DNA of 64,000 nucleotides from Meconema thalassinum (lineage: Eukaryota; Arthropoda; Insecta; Orthoptera; Tettigoniidae): NCBI GenBank assembly GCA_946902985.2, contig OX336388.2:1384429723-1384493722 (forward strand), in the 5' to 3' direction. This document shows, one piece after another, positions 33,950 to 44,863 of the stretch. The position numbers were made by a program, and so were the translations under genes. The notes below the pieces were generated by a model. The model saw only the letters and a program-made list of their open reading frames with translations, did not search any database and was not told where the DNA came from. The stretch's first letter is position 1, and the number at the start of each line of letters is the position of its first letter.

Positions 33950-35335
33950 TACAATTCTTTACTGAATATCTCGTTTCTTCTTACGGCCAGAATTTTCTAA
34001 TAAATGAGCTCAGGCAAGTGAGCCTCGAGAATTTTAACCTGCCGATCACGCTAAAATTTAATTTCGTATTGTTTAGATTGCAAAGAAATCGTATGTGATA
34101 CACAGGTTATTCTTAGACAGAGCGATAATATGTGGGAGTAACAAGCCTTGCAGCAGTTCGGGAGACGCACATTTGTGGGTTTATATAATGCTTAGTAGTG
34201 CCAGGTCGTTGTCTTGTATAAGGAGTTAACTTAATCAGCCCGGATCTAATGATGTTCCCTTGACAGACGAAACGTGTCACTCTAGTAGCCCCCTTCCCGT
34301 TTGTGTTCTGTGCATAAAAATACATCTCACGTACATTTCTTTCAGGTATTGTCTTACATTTCCCGTCTACTATTACTGGGTCGAAATATATGTTGGCCGA
34401 CTGATTTATATCAATTAATTAATATCGAAAACTTCACTTTTGTTAGGGTTCCTAGCCATTAGTACCAACTATATAATGAATGTACCAAGTTCAAAGTTCA
34501 TACTACGTTTTGTTATGATGTCGAACAGTTCATGTCACAGTCTGTGATTCTCACTCTGGTAATATCCATGACAGCAAGTAAGGATGTTCATTATATTTGT
34601 TGGAGAAGTACAGCAAAACCAAGCAGTAGTTTTAACGTTGGGGTTAATTAGAGACAGGGAAGTAAGAGCATCCTTTCAGAAATAAACAGACAAGATACTT
34701 CATTAGAGGTAATATTATGTTGGCCTTTAGAATATGAACTCATTACCCGCCTGTAAATTAAACCGTCTTCTCTATACATTGTAAAATATACTGGTATAAT
34801 CATTATTTATAGAGATTTCAATTTGAAGAGATGGGTCACGTCTCATATTATACGTAAATAAAAGCTGTAGGCTACTGTACATGAATGCCGGTGAACAAGA
34901 AAATAAAAGTGGAACTTCTTTGATTTCATTGAGAGAGAATTATATATGTGGTGTATTGTTCATGGTTGAAGGAAATATGAACCAGAGCATAAATTATATC
35001 AGAATTACAATCTGACTAAGTAGTCAGTTGGGTAAGGACTGGCTTCCGTAGCCTAATTTTACCTTAATGAGGGTGATCCTTTGTATGGGTTGGCATACTA
35101 GATGAGCAACACGAGGATGCAGAGTGCACCACAACGGAGTGTCAATACTTAATGAACATTATTCTCACATGTACAGGATGGGAAATGCTCACTCGGGACC
35201 ATAGCGTGAGGTTGAAGAACTGTGTGATTAGTCTGCTGCTGGTTCAATCCTGACCTCGGACAGGATTGTTGATATTTTACATAGTTCAGCATAAAAGTTA
35301 TCTGAAGATAGATTTGAAGCCATTTTTTAGTGTCG
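33950..35335. other. No gene seen
   Basis: AT-rich, short frames only. Around 35250 a CTGGTTCAATCCTGACC box hints at a worn SINE head. Confidence 0.5.
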
Positions 35336-35394
35336 CCTTACTGACAATTGATATTTTAACTTTCAGTCGGTCAACACAAAATAATTCAAGAATG

Positions 35395-36480
35395 AAATAT
35401 CAGAGCCCTTGGAGATAAAAAACTGGGGCAGACAAGGAGATGGACTTTCTCCACTTATTTTCAATTGTATCTTAGAAAAGATAATTCGAGAATGTAGAAA
35501 ATCACTGAACAAAAAAGGAGAACATGAAGATCACTTTCGATTAGGCCCCAAACACAAAGGAGTGTATGTTGACTGTCGGGCGTTCGCGGACGACGTAGCC
35601 ATATTTGCAAACAACATCAGTTCAGCAATCAGGAAGATAAACCATCTTCAAGAAACAGCAGAGAAAGTAGGACTACAAATTTCGTTTGAGAAGACGAAAT
35701 ACATGACTAACATCAGTGAAGTTCCAGAATGGTTGTTCACAGACCATGGAAAGATTCGAAGATTCAAGAAGTTTAAATACCTGGGTGAAGTAATCCAAAA
35801 GAATGGGCTAGAACAAGAAGCGAGCAATATCCGCATCCTGAAACTAGAGCGAGCGTTCCATCTGACTAAAAACATCCACAATAAGAAGATGCTGAGTATA
35901 GGAACCAAATTAAGGCATTACAGTACTGTTGTCAGACCAGAAGGTATATATGCTTCGGGGACCCTGTGTATGAATCGAACAGGACAAGTCAATCAGCTAC
36001 TTAAAAGACAACGCAGACTACTACGGAAGATCTTGGGCAACAGATGGGTTTACGGACAGGTTCGACTAATATCAAATAAAGAAGTATACAGCAAGATGGA
36101 ACCGATAACAACAACAATAAAAACGAAGATTGCTGTTTTATGGGCACATCTTTCGTATGAATAATGACCGGCTCACACAGATAATCTGGAATTTTCTTAA
36201 ACCTAAGATCTCCAAGAGTGTGAGAAAGATATGGGACAGGGGGGCATTACGGGGGATAAGATCAAAGACAGTAATAGTTTCAGAAAGATGGTGAAAAGCT
36301 ATCCGGGTTTTATGGTGGAGGCAGAACCCAGAATACGGAGAGGCCCTTGAACAGAGGAGTGGAAGTTCAAGCTGATTGGGCTCATGAGATACTGGCAAGA
36401 TGTCAAAGCCGGCAAACGAACAAGACGCAGACACTGAAATGAGAGTTGTTGTTAACACGCAGTCCATAGAGGCTCAAATC
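35395..36480 (+). pseudogene. Non-LTR retrotransposon reverse transcriptase (family II)
   Basis: The frame from 35409 reads GRQGDGLSPLIFNCILEK, RAFADDVAIFANN (catalytic box), FKKFKYLGEVIQKNG, LRHYSTVVRPEGIYASG and RLLRKILGNRW. A frameshift near 36140 moves the C-terminus (FRMNNDRLTQIIWNFLKPK, SVRKIWDRGALRG) to another frame, and stops follow. The fingers and endonuclease domains are missing. It is the same family as 11934-13205, with the catalytic box better preserved. Confidence 0.9.
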
Positions 36481-36539
36481 AACGGTTAAAAAAATGGAAT
36501 TATTAATTATGTTATGTTGGCCAACTGAAAGTTTAATAT

Positions 36540-36868
36540 CAATTGTCATTTGTAGATGTTTGTATCCGTATACCATACCAAGTTTCACAGTGCTCTTTAG
36601 AAAAGTCACGAGGAAAGGCCATTTAAATCTTTAAATTTCGTGTCACCGCCATGTTGGATTTGTGCTCACCAAGTTATTGAATGATCCATAGGTGAACTTA
36701 TGCTGATTGCCTTTATCAACAAACACAATTTCAGTTTGATTGCTGTAATTGATTCGTAGATATTGAGAACAGTCTAAATGTATTGGGTGGTCGTCATGTT
36801 GGATTGTTATATAATAGGCCATTTAGTTATGTACCATTAGATGAAAATTATTACGTAGGTTCATTACT
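36540..36868 (-). mobile_element. HINE subfamily A copy E, segment 1
   Basis: Reverse complement of positions of about 5570-5900 of the full-length A element. Box complements at 36648-36652 and 36793-36797 are 145 bp apart. It continues at 37171. Confidence 0.75.
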
Positions 36869-37170
36869 AGCCTATTTTCATTTATGAGAAAATAGGCTAA
36901 TGAGATCACCTTTTGACCGTGTCTGTGTGTATGTGTGTATGTCCCTATTAAAATCTTAAGGGCTGGAGCGATTTCAATGAAACTCAGTAAGGTCCTAGTA
37001 CTATTTTGTCCCATCCCGACCGTGCCCTTCAAATTTTATTACGTCTCACAAATCCAACGTGGCGGCTGTGCAAAATATTTCACCGTCATTCTATGTCTCC
37101 GTAACTATTACTGATATCACCCTGAAATGTTGTACGGTGATAGAGGGCACTGTTGAAAGTTCACTTTCAA
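36869..37170 (+). mobile_element. HINE subfamily A copy D, 5' end only
   Basis: AGCCTATTTTCATTTATGAG, AAAATAGGCTAATGAGATC and a short (GT)n tract, then the first unit with GTGGCGGCTGTGC. It stops after about 300 bp and sits inside copy E. Confidence 0.75.
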
Positions 37171-37644
37171 AAACATGTCATCTTGAAGTTATGTAAACAA
37201 TTGTACAAAATTAATGTACATAACCGACAGTAGTGGCTACGCTGGCTAAAGCACAGTGTTAGGTCATGGGTCCAAGCTCTCTGCTGACTCGGTAGACGCG
37301 TGGGTTCGAGCCCCACCGTCGGCCGTCCTTGAAATGGTTTTCCGTGGTTTCCCATTTTCAACACCAGGCAAATGCTGGGACGGTACCTACTGACAGGACA
37401 CGGCCGCTTCCTTCCCCATCCTTCTCCAATTTCATTCACCTTAATCAATTCCATCTCTCATCCCGACGCGCAGGTCGCCCACGGGCGTCGAATAGAAAGA
37501 CCTGCACTAGTTCTCTGAGGAGACCACAGGAAAAAAAAATGTACATACTTGCTGTACCAAGTTGTAGTGCACTCGGCTGGTTAAATCGCGAGAAAAGCCT
37601 ATTTTAATGTGTCAAATTTGCTTGGCCTCCATGCTCGTTTTGTA
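37171..37644 (-). mobile_element. HINE copy E, segment 2, with an inserted SINE
   Basis: 37171-37222 and 37538-37644 are contiguous in the A consensus (TTATGTAAACAATTG; TAAATCGCGAGAAAAG; TTGGCCTCCATGCTCGTTTTG). The SINE at 37223-37537 separates them. Confidence 0.75.
37223..37537 (+). repeat. Full-length tRNA-derived SINE with 10-bp target-site duplication
   Basis: Flanked by AATGTACATA at 37213-37222 and 37538-37547. Head with GTGGCTACGCTGGCTAAAGC (A-box-like) and GTGGGTTCGAGCCCCACC (B box). Body: TTTTCCGTGGTTTCCCA, CAGGCAAATGCTGGGACGG. It ends in an A run (37531-37539). Same family as the reverse copy at 49807-50148. Confidence 0.92.
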
Positions 37645-38457
37645 TAAGGTGCGTTCAAAAAGTAACGAGCCGGAGGCTGTAATGCACAAACCGGTGACGA
37701 CATCGGCTAATTGTGGCGTGAGTAACGAGGTGTGGTTCCGACCAGAGCGTGGAAGGTCACGCGTGCACGTCACGTGACGATACAAAGCGAGCAGCAGCAT
37801 GCATCAATCGTCCAACGCTGCCAGTCGCATTGCAAACAGTGGCATGGAGGCGTCAAACAAATAGCAAAGAGGTGTTGTACGGTTTCTGACAGCGAAAGGA
37901 GTAGGGGGAACGGACATTCATCGCCGAATGCCACAAGTGTACGGCGAACACTGCATGTCCCTTGCAAGGGTCAAGGCGTGGCACAAGCGCTTCAGGGAAG
38001 GACGGGTGACGTTAGCCGATGATGTCCGGTCTGGGGCACCCCCCTGCATTACCGATGACAACGTCCAGCTGGTTGATGCACTCACTACCCAGGACCGCCG
38101 AGTGACAGTAAACGCCATAGCCGCCGTGGTCATATTGAGCGTCGGAATTGTGCACACCATCATGAAGGAACGACTGCACTTGCGCAAAGTGTGTGCCCAA
38201 TGGGTGCCCCACAGTCTTCAACCACACCAGGAAGCATGTCGAATGGCCTACTGCCTTGGTCTTGGTAGGGACGATTGATGCATGCTGCTGCTCGCTTTGT
38301 ATCGTCACGTGACGTGCACGCGTGCCCTCTAGCGACGGGATGTGACCTTCCACGCTCTGGTCGGAACCACACCTCGTTACACACGCCACGATTAGCCGAT
38401 GTCGTCACCAGTTTGCGCATTCCAGCCTCCGGCTCGTTACTTTTTGAACGCACCTGA
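37645..38457 (+). mobile_element. Mariner-family element with internal deletion and long inverted repeats
   Basis: Inverted repeats at 37645-37811 and 38271-38457 (167 and 187 bp; the left one lacks about 20 bp) start (TA/TC)AGGTGCGTTCAAAAAGTAA. TA flanks both ends (37643-37644, 38458-38459). Removing the element restores the HINE A sequence across CGTTTTG-TA-CTTAAC. It keeps only the N-terminal part of the transposase. Confidence 0.88.
37844..38278 (+). pseudogene. Mariner transposase, DNA-binding domain only
   Basis: From the ATG at 37844 the frame reads MEASNK, an in-frame TAG (37862), then QRGVVRFLTAKGVGGTDIHR. The paired helix-turn-helix follows: RVKAWHKRFREGRVTLADDV, RSGAPPCITDDNV, DRRVTVNAIAAVV and VCAQWVPHSL. 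This is the order found in mariner/SETMAR transposases (WF.RF..G; DD.RSGRP; RKVCARWVPHLL). The whole DDD catalytic domain is deleted and the frame runs into the right inverted repeat. It cannot be autonomous. Confidence 0.88.
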
Positions 38458-38807
38458 TACTTAACAGGTATATGAAAGTCACGTAGATGAACTTCTAGTA
38501 ATACCCTTCATCACCGTACAAAATGTCATGGTGATATCTGTTACTGTTGCGGAGTTATGGAATGCCACTGAAATATTTCGCGTGGCCGCCAGTTCGGATT
38601 GATGGAACGTATATAACTTGAAAGACACGTTCGAGGTCGGACGAGGTAATGTTATGCACTTACTGAGTTTCATTGAAATTGCTTCGTCCTTTTAGATTGT
38701 ATAACGTGAAGGGAGGCGGGAAGGGGGCAGGGGGACACACACACATATACACACACGGACAAAAGGTGAGCTCATAAGCCTATTTCTTTCATAAATGAAA
38801 ATAGGCT
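38458..38807 (-). mobile_element. HINE copy E, segment 3 (5' end)
   Basis: Reverse complement of the A 5' end: (GT)n complement ACACACACACATATACACAC, CTCATAAGCCTATTT, hairpin, ATAGGCT at 38801-38807. Confidence 0.75.
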
Positions 38808-38811
38808 AAAA

Positions 38812-39114
38812 TATACACTCTTGGAAAAAATTACATGTATTAGTTAATTGTCACTATTAAATTGGGCAATTTAGGATTACGCATTTGAACAACCGAGTGG
38901 CCATCATCAGATCCTGATCACGGTGTTAAAAATTAAATTTTCACAATTGTAAATTTACTAATATTCACAATTACACTAGTGAAAATTTAATCTTGAACAG
39001 TGAACAGTATCTGATGATGGCCAAATAAGGGATGAAACGCGTAATCCTAAATTTCCCCATTTAGTACGGTAGAGATAATCAACTAATACATGTACTTTTT
39101 TCCAGGAGTGTATT
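38812..39114. repeat. Foldback element with a hammerhead-like motif in each arm
   Basis: Arms starting TACACTCTTGGAAAAAATTA and its inverse (TACTTTTTTCCAGGAGTGTA) span about 110 bp each. The left arm (minus strand) has CTGATGA at 38910-38904, GCGTA and ATCCT, which can pair with AGGAT upstream (stem I). The right arm (plus strand) has CTGATGA at 39011-39017, GAAAC at 39034-39038 and GTA at 39041-39043. The element fills the gap between two head-to-head HINEs. Confidence 0.7.
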
Positions 39115-40480
39115 AGCCTACTTTCGATTTTTGCAAAAAATAAAAGTAGACTTATGAGATCTACACAGGGCCAAAAATTGTATGTCTGTGTGTGTGCCTG
39201 TGTGTGTACTCTGAATGTCTGTCCCCACCTATCAATTCGAACACGCTGAAACCTAATTAAACGAAATTTGGTACAGAGGTAGGACTAGCAAAGGGTACTT
39301 CAGTGTCATGTTTTATATCGCCGCCATCTTGACGGAAACGTAATGGCGGCCAAGCAAATGTTAAAAGCTTAAATAAAATTACGACTAACCTAATAAATCG
39401 ATCTCTACAAAATTTTGCAACAACATATATATATATAGCGAGCGTCTTTTGACTAAATTGCAAGGTCATCAGCCCATTAGTTTGCAGATGGCGGCCATGT
39501 ATGCATGCAAATCGATTCGCCCTATCAATTCACACACAGTGAAACCGAATTGAACGAAATTTGGTACAGAGGTAGCACTAGCAATTGGCACTCCAGTGTC
39601 ATGTTTTATATCGCCGCCATCTGAAAACGTAATGGTGGCCACCGAAATTTTAATAGCTTGAATCAAATTACGACCAACCTAATCATCTGATCTCTACCAA
39701 ATTTTGCAACATTATACCTTTATGTATAAAGAATCTTTTGACCACACTACAAAGTCATCAGCCCAATAATTTGCGGTTGGCGGCCATGTATGTGTGCAAA
39801 TCGATTCCCCCTATCTTGTCAAACACAGTAAAACTGAATTGAAAGAAATTTGGTACAGAGATAGCACTAGCAAGGAGCACCTCAGTGTCATGTTTTATAT
39901 CGCCGCCATCTTGGCCGAAACGTAATGGTGGCCACCCAAATGTAACAAGCTAAAATCAAATTACGACCAACCTAATCATCTGATCTCTACCAAATTTTGC
40001 AAAAGCATACCGTTATGTAAGAAGCGTTCTTTGACCAAGCTACAAGGTCATCAGTCGAATAGTTTGCATATGGCGGCCATGTATGTGTGCAAATCGATTC
40101 CCCCTATCAATTCAAACACGGTCAAACCGAATTGAACGAAATTTGGTACAGAGGTTGCACTAGCAAAGGGCACCTCAATGTCATGTTTTATATCACCGCC
40201 ATCTTGATGGAAACGGAATGGCGGCCACCCGAATGTTAAAAGCTTAACTCAAATTACGACCAACCTAATCATTTGATCTCTACCAAATTTTGCAACAACA
40301 TACCTGTTTGTAGGAAGCATCTTTTGACTGAACTAAAAGCTCATCAGCCCAATAGTTTGCAGATAGCGGCCATGTATGTGCGCAAATCGATTCCCCATAT
40401 CAATTCAAACACGGTGAAACCCAATTGAATGATTTTTTTTAAAGAGGTAGCACTAGCAAAGGGTACCTCATATTCATGAT
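39115..40480 (+). mobile_element. HINE-like element with 290-bp tandem core
   Basis: The 5' end is B-type: AGCCTACTTTCGATTTTTGC, AAAAGTAGACTTATGAGATC, then (GT)n. The core has about four 290-bp units; GAAATTTGGTACAGAG recurs with spacing 292, 291 and 289. Each unit has two box sites; boxes are at 39343, 39488, 39632, 39777, 39925, 40070, 40218 and 40363 (144-148 bp apart). The 3' hairpin was not found, so the copy is 3'-truncated. Confidence 0.8.
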
Positions 40481-40496
40481 TAATATCCGTATAGCA

Positions 40497-40612
40497 CGTT
40501 GTATTTCAACAAGCTACTACTACCAACATTCAATTATACTCCTTGAATAGGAAGAAGAGTTATAACAATACCCATGCATTTAGGAGAAAGTATGCTATAT
40601 GTTCTGTACTGA
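40497..40612 (+). repeat. Dispersed repeat Y, copy 2
   Basis: Matches 31040-31180 from GTTGTATTTCAACAAGCTAC to GCATTTAGGAGAAAGTATGC. Confidence 0.65.
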
Positions 40613-40619
40613 TCATCGT

Positions 40620-40984
40620 GTTTTTACATTTATATCTTGTAACATATCCATTCATAGAGCATAATCGTGTTGACCGACTGTAGAGCTACAAATGACAATT
40701 TTGTATTGGCAACACTGAAAGAATGGCTTCAAATCTCTAAATATCAATTGTTTAAAATGTATCATGCACGTACTGTAATTCATCAATTAATTGATAACTT
40801 TTGGTCATCCTGTTAGTAGCCCCCTACCCTTGAAATCTGTGCAAACAATAACTTATCACTTGGCTTTATTATTTGACGAATTGAATTGGGCATTAATTGT
40901 CAATGAGGCAACACAGATATTGATTTAGAAGCTTTCTATTCTCAAATCGTTAAGCATGATTGTATCAAATTACTTTGAAACCAA
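40620..40984. other. AT-rich, no gene seen
   Basis: Nothing recognised. Confidence 0.5.
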
Positions 40985-40996
40985 TCAGCTAATATC

Positions 40997-41220
40997 TTTT
41001 TTGTTATTGGTTTTACGTCCCTTTTAACTACCCTGGCTTTTAGAGACGCCGGGGTGCCGGAAATTTGCCCCAAAGGGGATCTTTAACGTGCCAGTAAATG
41101 TACTGACACGGCTCCCTCAAATTTGCGCACCCTCAAATGCCAGCTGACTGCGCCAGGTTTCGAACCTGCAACCTTGGGCTCAGCAAGCGAGAACGTTAAC
41201 CCTGAGCCACGCAGCCAGAC
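40997..41220 (-). repeat. tRNA-derived SINE with 12-bp target-site duplication
   Basis: TCAGCTAATATC at 40985-40996 and 41221-41232. On the minus strand: GGCTGCGTGGCTCAGGGTTA (A box), GTTGCAGGTTCGAAACCTGG (B box), GATCCCCTTTGGGGC and a tail GGGACGTAAAACCAATAACA. Related to 15422 and 47680. Confidence 0.92.
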
Positions 41221-41267
41221 TCAGCTAATATCAACAACATCCTTCGCCAACTGTCTGGTACCAATTG

Positions 41268-41302
41268 GGGGGGGGGGGGAGGGGGGGGGAGGAGGGGGTA
41301 GT
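41268..41302. repeat. Poly-G tract
   Basis: GGGGGGGGGG with single A interruptions, about 35 bp; G-quadruplex capable. Confidence 0.85.
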
Positions 41303-41305
41303 CAA

Positions 41306-41970
41306 AGATGATGAGAACTACAGCCCTGGCTCTGTGTTACTCCGCTGCAGAGTACGCTTGTCCTGTTTGGTACAGTTACAGTCATGCTAAACAAGTTGAC
41401 ACTTCTCTTAATGAAACATGCCGACTTATCACTGGCTGTTTGAGACCAACATCATGAGATAGAATCTACTGTTTGGCTGGAATCGCCCCACCAGATATTA
41501 AAAGAGAAGTTGCAGCCAGGACTGAGAAAACCAAAGCAATTACCTCATGCGCACACCCATTGTACGGATATGAACCTCCCCATCGACGACTGACGTCTAG
41601 GAGGAGCTTCCTGAGTACAACAGAAGATCTACATGAATCTGCTAAGTCCACAAGGTTAAGATAATGGAGATCTAGAAATACTCAACTTGATGGCTGGATG
41701 CTACCAATTGAACATCTCCCTCCAGGACATGAGGAACACTGGTGTTGGTAGATCAAGAACCAATATGTTAAAGTGGGGTTTTCCTGGCACATCCAGGCTA
41801 TGTGATTGTGGTTAAGTCCAAACCACAGTCCATTTCATGAACTGCATCAAGTGTCCTTTAAGTTGCACAATGGAGGACTTGATGGCTGCGACACCTACAG
41901 TAATGCCCGTGACTTGGCAAAATTATGGACAGAAACGATTTGATATGTGCATTGTTAAGTACCATATTTT
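41306..41970 (+). pseudogene. Non-LTR retrotransposon C-terminus (family IV)
   Basis: ALALCYSAAEYACPVWYSYS, KQVDTSLNETCRLITGCLRP, then AGIAPPDIKREVAARTEKT, AHPLYGYEPPHRRLTSRRS and LDGWMLPIEHLPPG. This is the end of ORF2 after the catalytic domain, as in Jockey/I-type elements. Frames break near 41455 and 41660. The 3' end (GCATTGTTAAGTACCATATT) is cut by the HINE at 41971; it matches the minus-strand copy at 53760 base by base across the junction. Confidence 0.82.
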
Positions 41971-43496
41971 TAGCCTATTTTCAATTTTGAAAAAATAGGC
42001 TTATGAGATCACCTTTTGTCCGTGTGTGTGTGCGTGTGTGTGTGTGTGTGTGATTCGTGTGTGTGTCCCCCCCTAATAAAATCTAAACGGCAGGAGCGAT
42101 TTCAATGAAACTCGGAAAGTTCATAGCACTATTCCCGGCGACCTCGACCGTGCCCTTCAAATTTTGTTACCACTCACCAATCCAACATGGCGGCTGTGCG
42201 AAATATTTCACCAGCATTCAATATCTCCGAAACTATTACCGATATTACCCTGACATTTTCTAATGTGATAGAGGGAACTACTATAAGTTCACTTATGTGA
42301 CTTTTGAAAACCTGGTAACTACAAAACCAACATGGATGCCAAGCGAATTTGCGACTTTTAAATAGACGTTTCTCGCGATTCGACCAACCAAACGCAATGA
42401 AACTTGGTACAGTATATGATTATATACATTGTAATGCACCGACATCTAACTTCGTTCAAATGTTCACACAATCACAAGATGGCGGATGTGCGAAATATTT
42501 CACCGGCATTCTATATCTCTGAAACTATTAGCGGTATCTCCCTAAAATTTTGTACGGAGATAAAGGGCTCTACTGGAAGTCCATCTATAAGACTTTAAAA
42601 AACCGGTTAACTACAAAACGAACATGGCGGCCAAGCGAATTTGAAAATTTTAAATAGACCTTTCTCGCGATTTAATGTTCCAAGCGCACTGAAACCTGGT
42701 ACAGGAAATATTTATACACATTGTAATCCACTGGTATCTAATTTAGTTCAATTGTTTACATAACCTCAAGATGGCGGCAGTGCGAATTTTAAAATTAAGT
42801 TTTTATTTAATGTGATGTAGTCATGCGATCGAAGTGAAAGTTTGAATAATGAATCTACGCAATAATTTTCCTTTAATGGTACATGACTCTATGTGGGGAC
42901 ACATTTAACAATCCAACATGGCGACCATCCGAAATATTTAGACGATACTGAATATCTACGAATCTATTTTAGCAATCAAACTGAATTTTTAATGCTCATA
43001 GGGGCTATGAACTTAAGTTCACCTATAGGACTTTAAATAACCTGGTGATCACAAATCCAACATGGCGGTGACGCGAATTATAAATATTCACATGGACGTT
43101 TCTCGCAATTTAACCATCCGCGTGCAGTGAAACTTGGTACAGTAAATCCTTATACGAATGTTAATCCACTGGCATCTAATTTATTTCAATTGTTTCCATA
43201 ACCTCAAGATGGCAGCTGTGCAAAATTTTAAAATCTCCTTGTTTTTTCTTGTGTCCTAATTATGCGATTGAAGTTTGAATACTACACGTTCACAATAATC
43301 TGCATGTAACAGTACATAACTCTAGGACCTACATATATAAAATCCAACATGGCGACCATCCGAAATATTTAGTCGGTTCTCAATATCTACGAATCTATTA
43401 CAGCAATCAAACAGAAATTGTGTATGTTGATAGTGGCAATTAACATAAGTAGGATATATGAAAATAGGCTGTATAGTTCTTCACGGAACTACTTGT
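41971..43496 (+). mobile_element. HINE/Helentron-like element, subfamily A, copy C
   Basis: Same ends as 4681-6652: AGCCTATTTTCAATTTTGAA and AGTTC-TTCACG-GAACT-ACTTGT. Boxes at 42187, 42332, 42479, 42624, 42771, 42918, 43062, 43209 and 43349 (140-147 bp apart). It lacks one 435-bp triple unit compared with the 4.7-kb copy. The empty site is visible at 53745-53770. Confidence 0.82.
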
Positions 43497-43502
43497 TTAA
43501 TG

Positions 43503-43532
43503 TAAAATAAATAAATAAATAAATAAATAAAT
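43503..43532. repeat. (AAAT)n microsatellite
   Basis: About seven AAAT units just after the HINE. Confidence 0.9.
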
Positions 43533-43534
43533 GA

Positions 43535-44288
43535 CAATGCTCATACATCCATCGTCTATCTCACTAGGAGCCGTCAGTTACATGTTCTTCCGTGCTTATA
43601 GAGTATTCTAATGTACATACGTGGTCAAATTAAGAGAATAATTGTGATATGGACACTCCATATATGAGAATAATGTTTTCGTATTTGTACAGCTAGTCCA
43701 GTTCTTAATGTGCTTGATACCGTACATTTGGGGAACATTTGTGCTACAGCTGAAACAATTGCATTCGGAAATTATGGCTTCCCACCCAGTAATGATTATG
43801 CATTGTTTAATTATAAATATGTTTATACAGTGGGTGTTGTACGTAATTTCTTATAGATATTTTGTGTGTTCGGTATTACTAGATTATAGCATCTGGGATT
43901 GGTCTGATTAAGGGGAAATGGAATTGAAGTTTAGGAAAATAAATCAATATTATATTTACCCCCATTTATTCTCTTAAAAAAGGTTTAATGAACATTGTTC
44001 CATTGTATTGATAAGTATGTCACTTTTTCATATTTATGAGATTAAGTTTTAATCTTTGAACTCAATCAGGGAACACTTTCTCAGCGTCTGCTAAATATAT
44101 AAGCAACAGAGTTTGAGGAACTGTTCATTTGTATATCAAGTATACACTAAAACAGTGTCATGTACATTGATGATGAAATACTATCTGGTGATAATATATA
44201 GAATAATAATGATGCAAACATTTTGAGATAAAAATAAAATAAAATGTCTCACTCATTATCCTAATTTCAAAAATATTGCTTCAAAATA
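43535..44288. other. No gene seen
   Basis: AT-rich; nothing recognised. Confidence 0.5.
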
Positions 44289-44290
44289 AA

Positions 44291-44543
44291 AACAATGCCA
44301 ACGGCCTGGCCATGTCGAAACACCGGAACCCATAAGAACTCCGCAGTTAAGCAGCATTGGGCTTGGCTGGAACTTGGATGGTATGCCAGTTTGGGTGGGA
44401 CCTCGTACTGCGCACATTCAGAGGAGCGGAACGGACCCGGACAACTTCCACACGCAGACCCATGGCTGAGGATAGTCTCTTCGGAGGCTTGGACCTGCCT
44501 TCGGGCAGAATACCCCTTACTTCTCTTTACTAGAACAATGCCA
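44291..44543 (+). repeat. 5S-rRNA-like sequence, probable 5S-derived SINE
   Basis: From 44297 the sequence follows animal 5S rRNA: GCCAACGGCC at the start, TTAAGCAGCATTGGGC (internal box A region) and GGAACTTGGATGG (box C). Identity falls off after about 100 bp and a tail of about 140 bp follows. A 10-bp direct repeat AACAATGCCA bounds it (44291-44300, 44534-44543), consistent with retroposition. It is too diverged to be a working 5S gene. Confidence 0.65.
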
Positions 44544-44737
44544 GAATCCATGTAAAAGTTTGAGATATGTGGCTAACGAGATTCCCAAGAAAATACACCT
44601 ATAAGTTAACATTGTGAAGATAGGAGATATCATTTCCCCCTTAATAATAAATTGATATCATAAGTTTATGCGGATGCTATTACTCACAAAACAATGGCAT
44701 AGAGAAAAAAATTCTGACTCACAAGAATTGCAATAGT

Positions 44738-44863
44738 ACATTATGCAACGAGCTTACAATGGCAATAATTAAGACTTGAGTATCTTCATAAAACGAGCGT
44801 AGTGAACTTTATAATTTCCATACGAATGTCTTAGTTACCATTATAGGCGAGTTGCATACAACT
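44738..44863. repeat. Palindrome next to MITE X, second copy
   Basis: ATTATGCAACGAGCTTACAA...CATTATAGGCGAGTTGCATA; same arms as 24713-24800 with about 50 bp of loop. Confidence 0.6.

Noticed and set aside
44297..44400. Functional 5S rRNA gene
   Set aside because: Too many changes in the 3' half and no terminator T run at the right distance.
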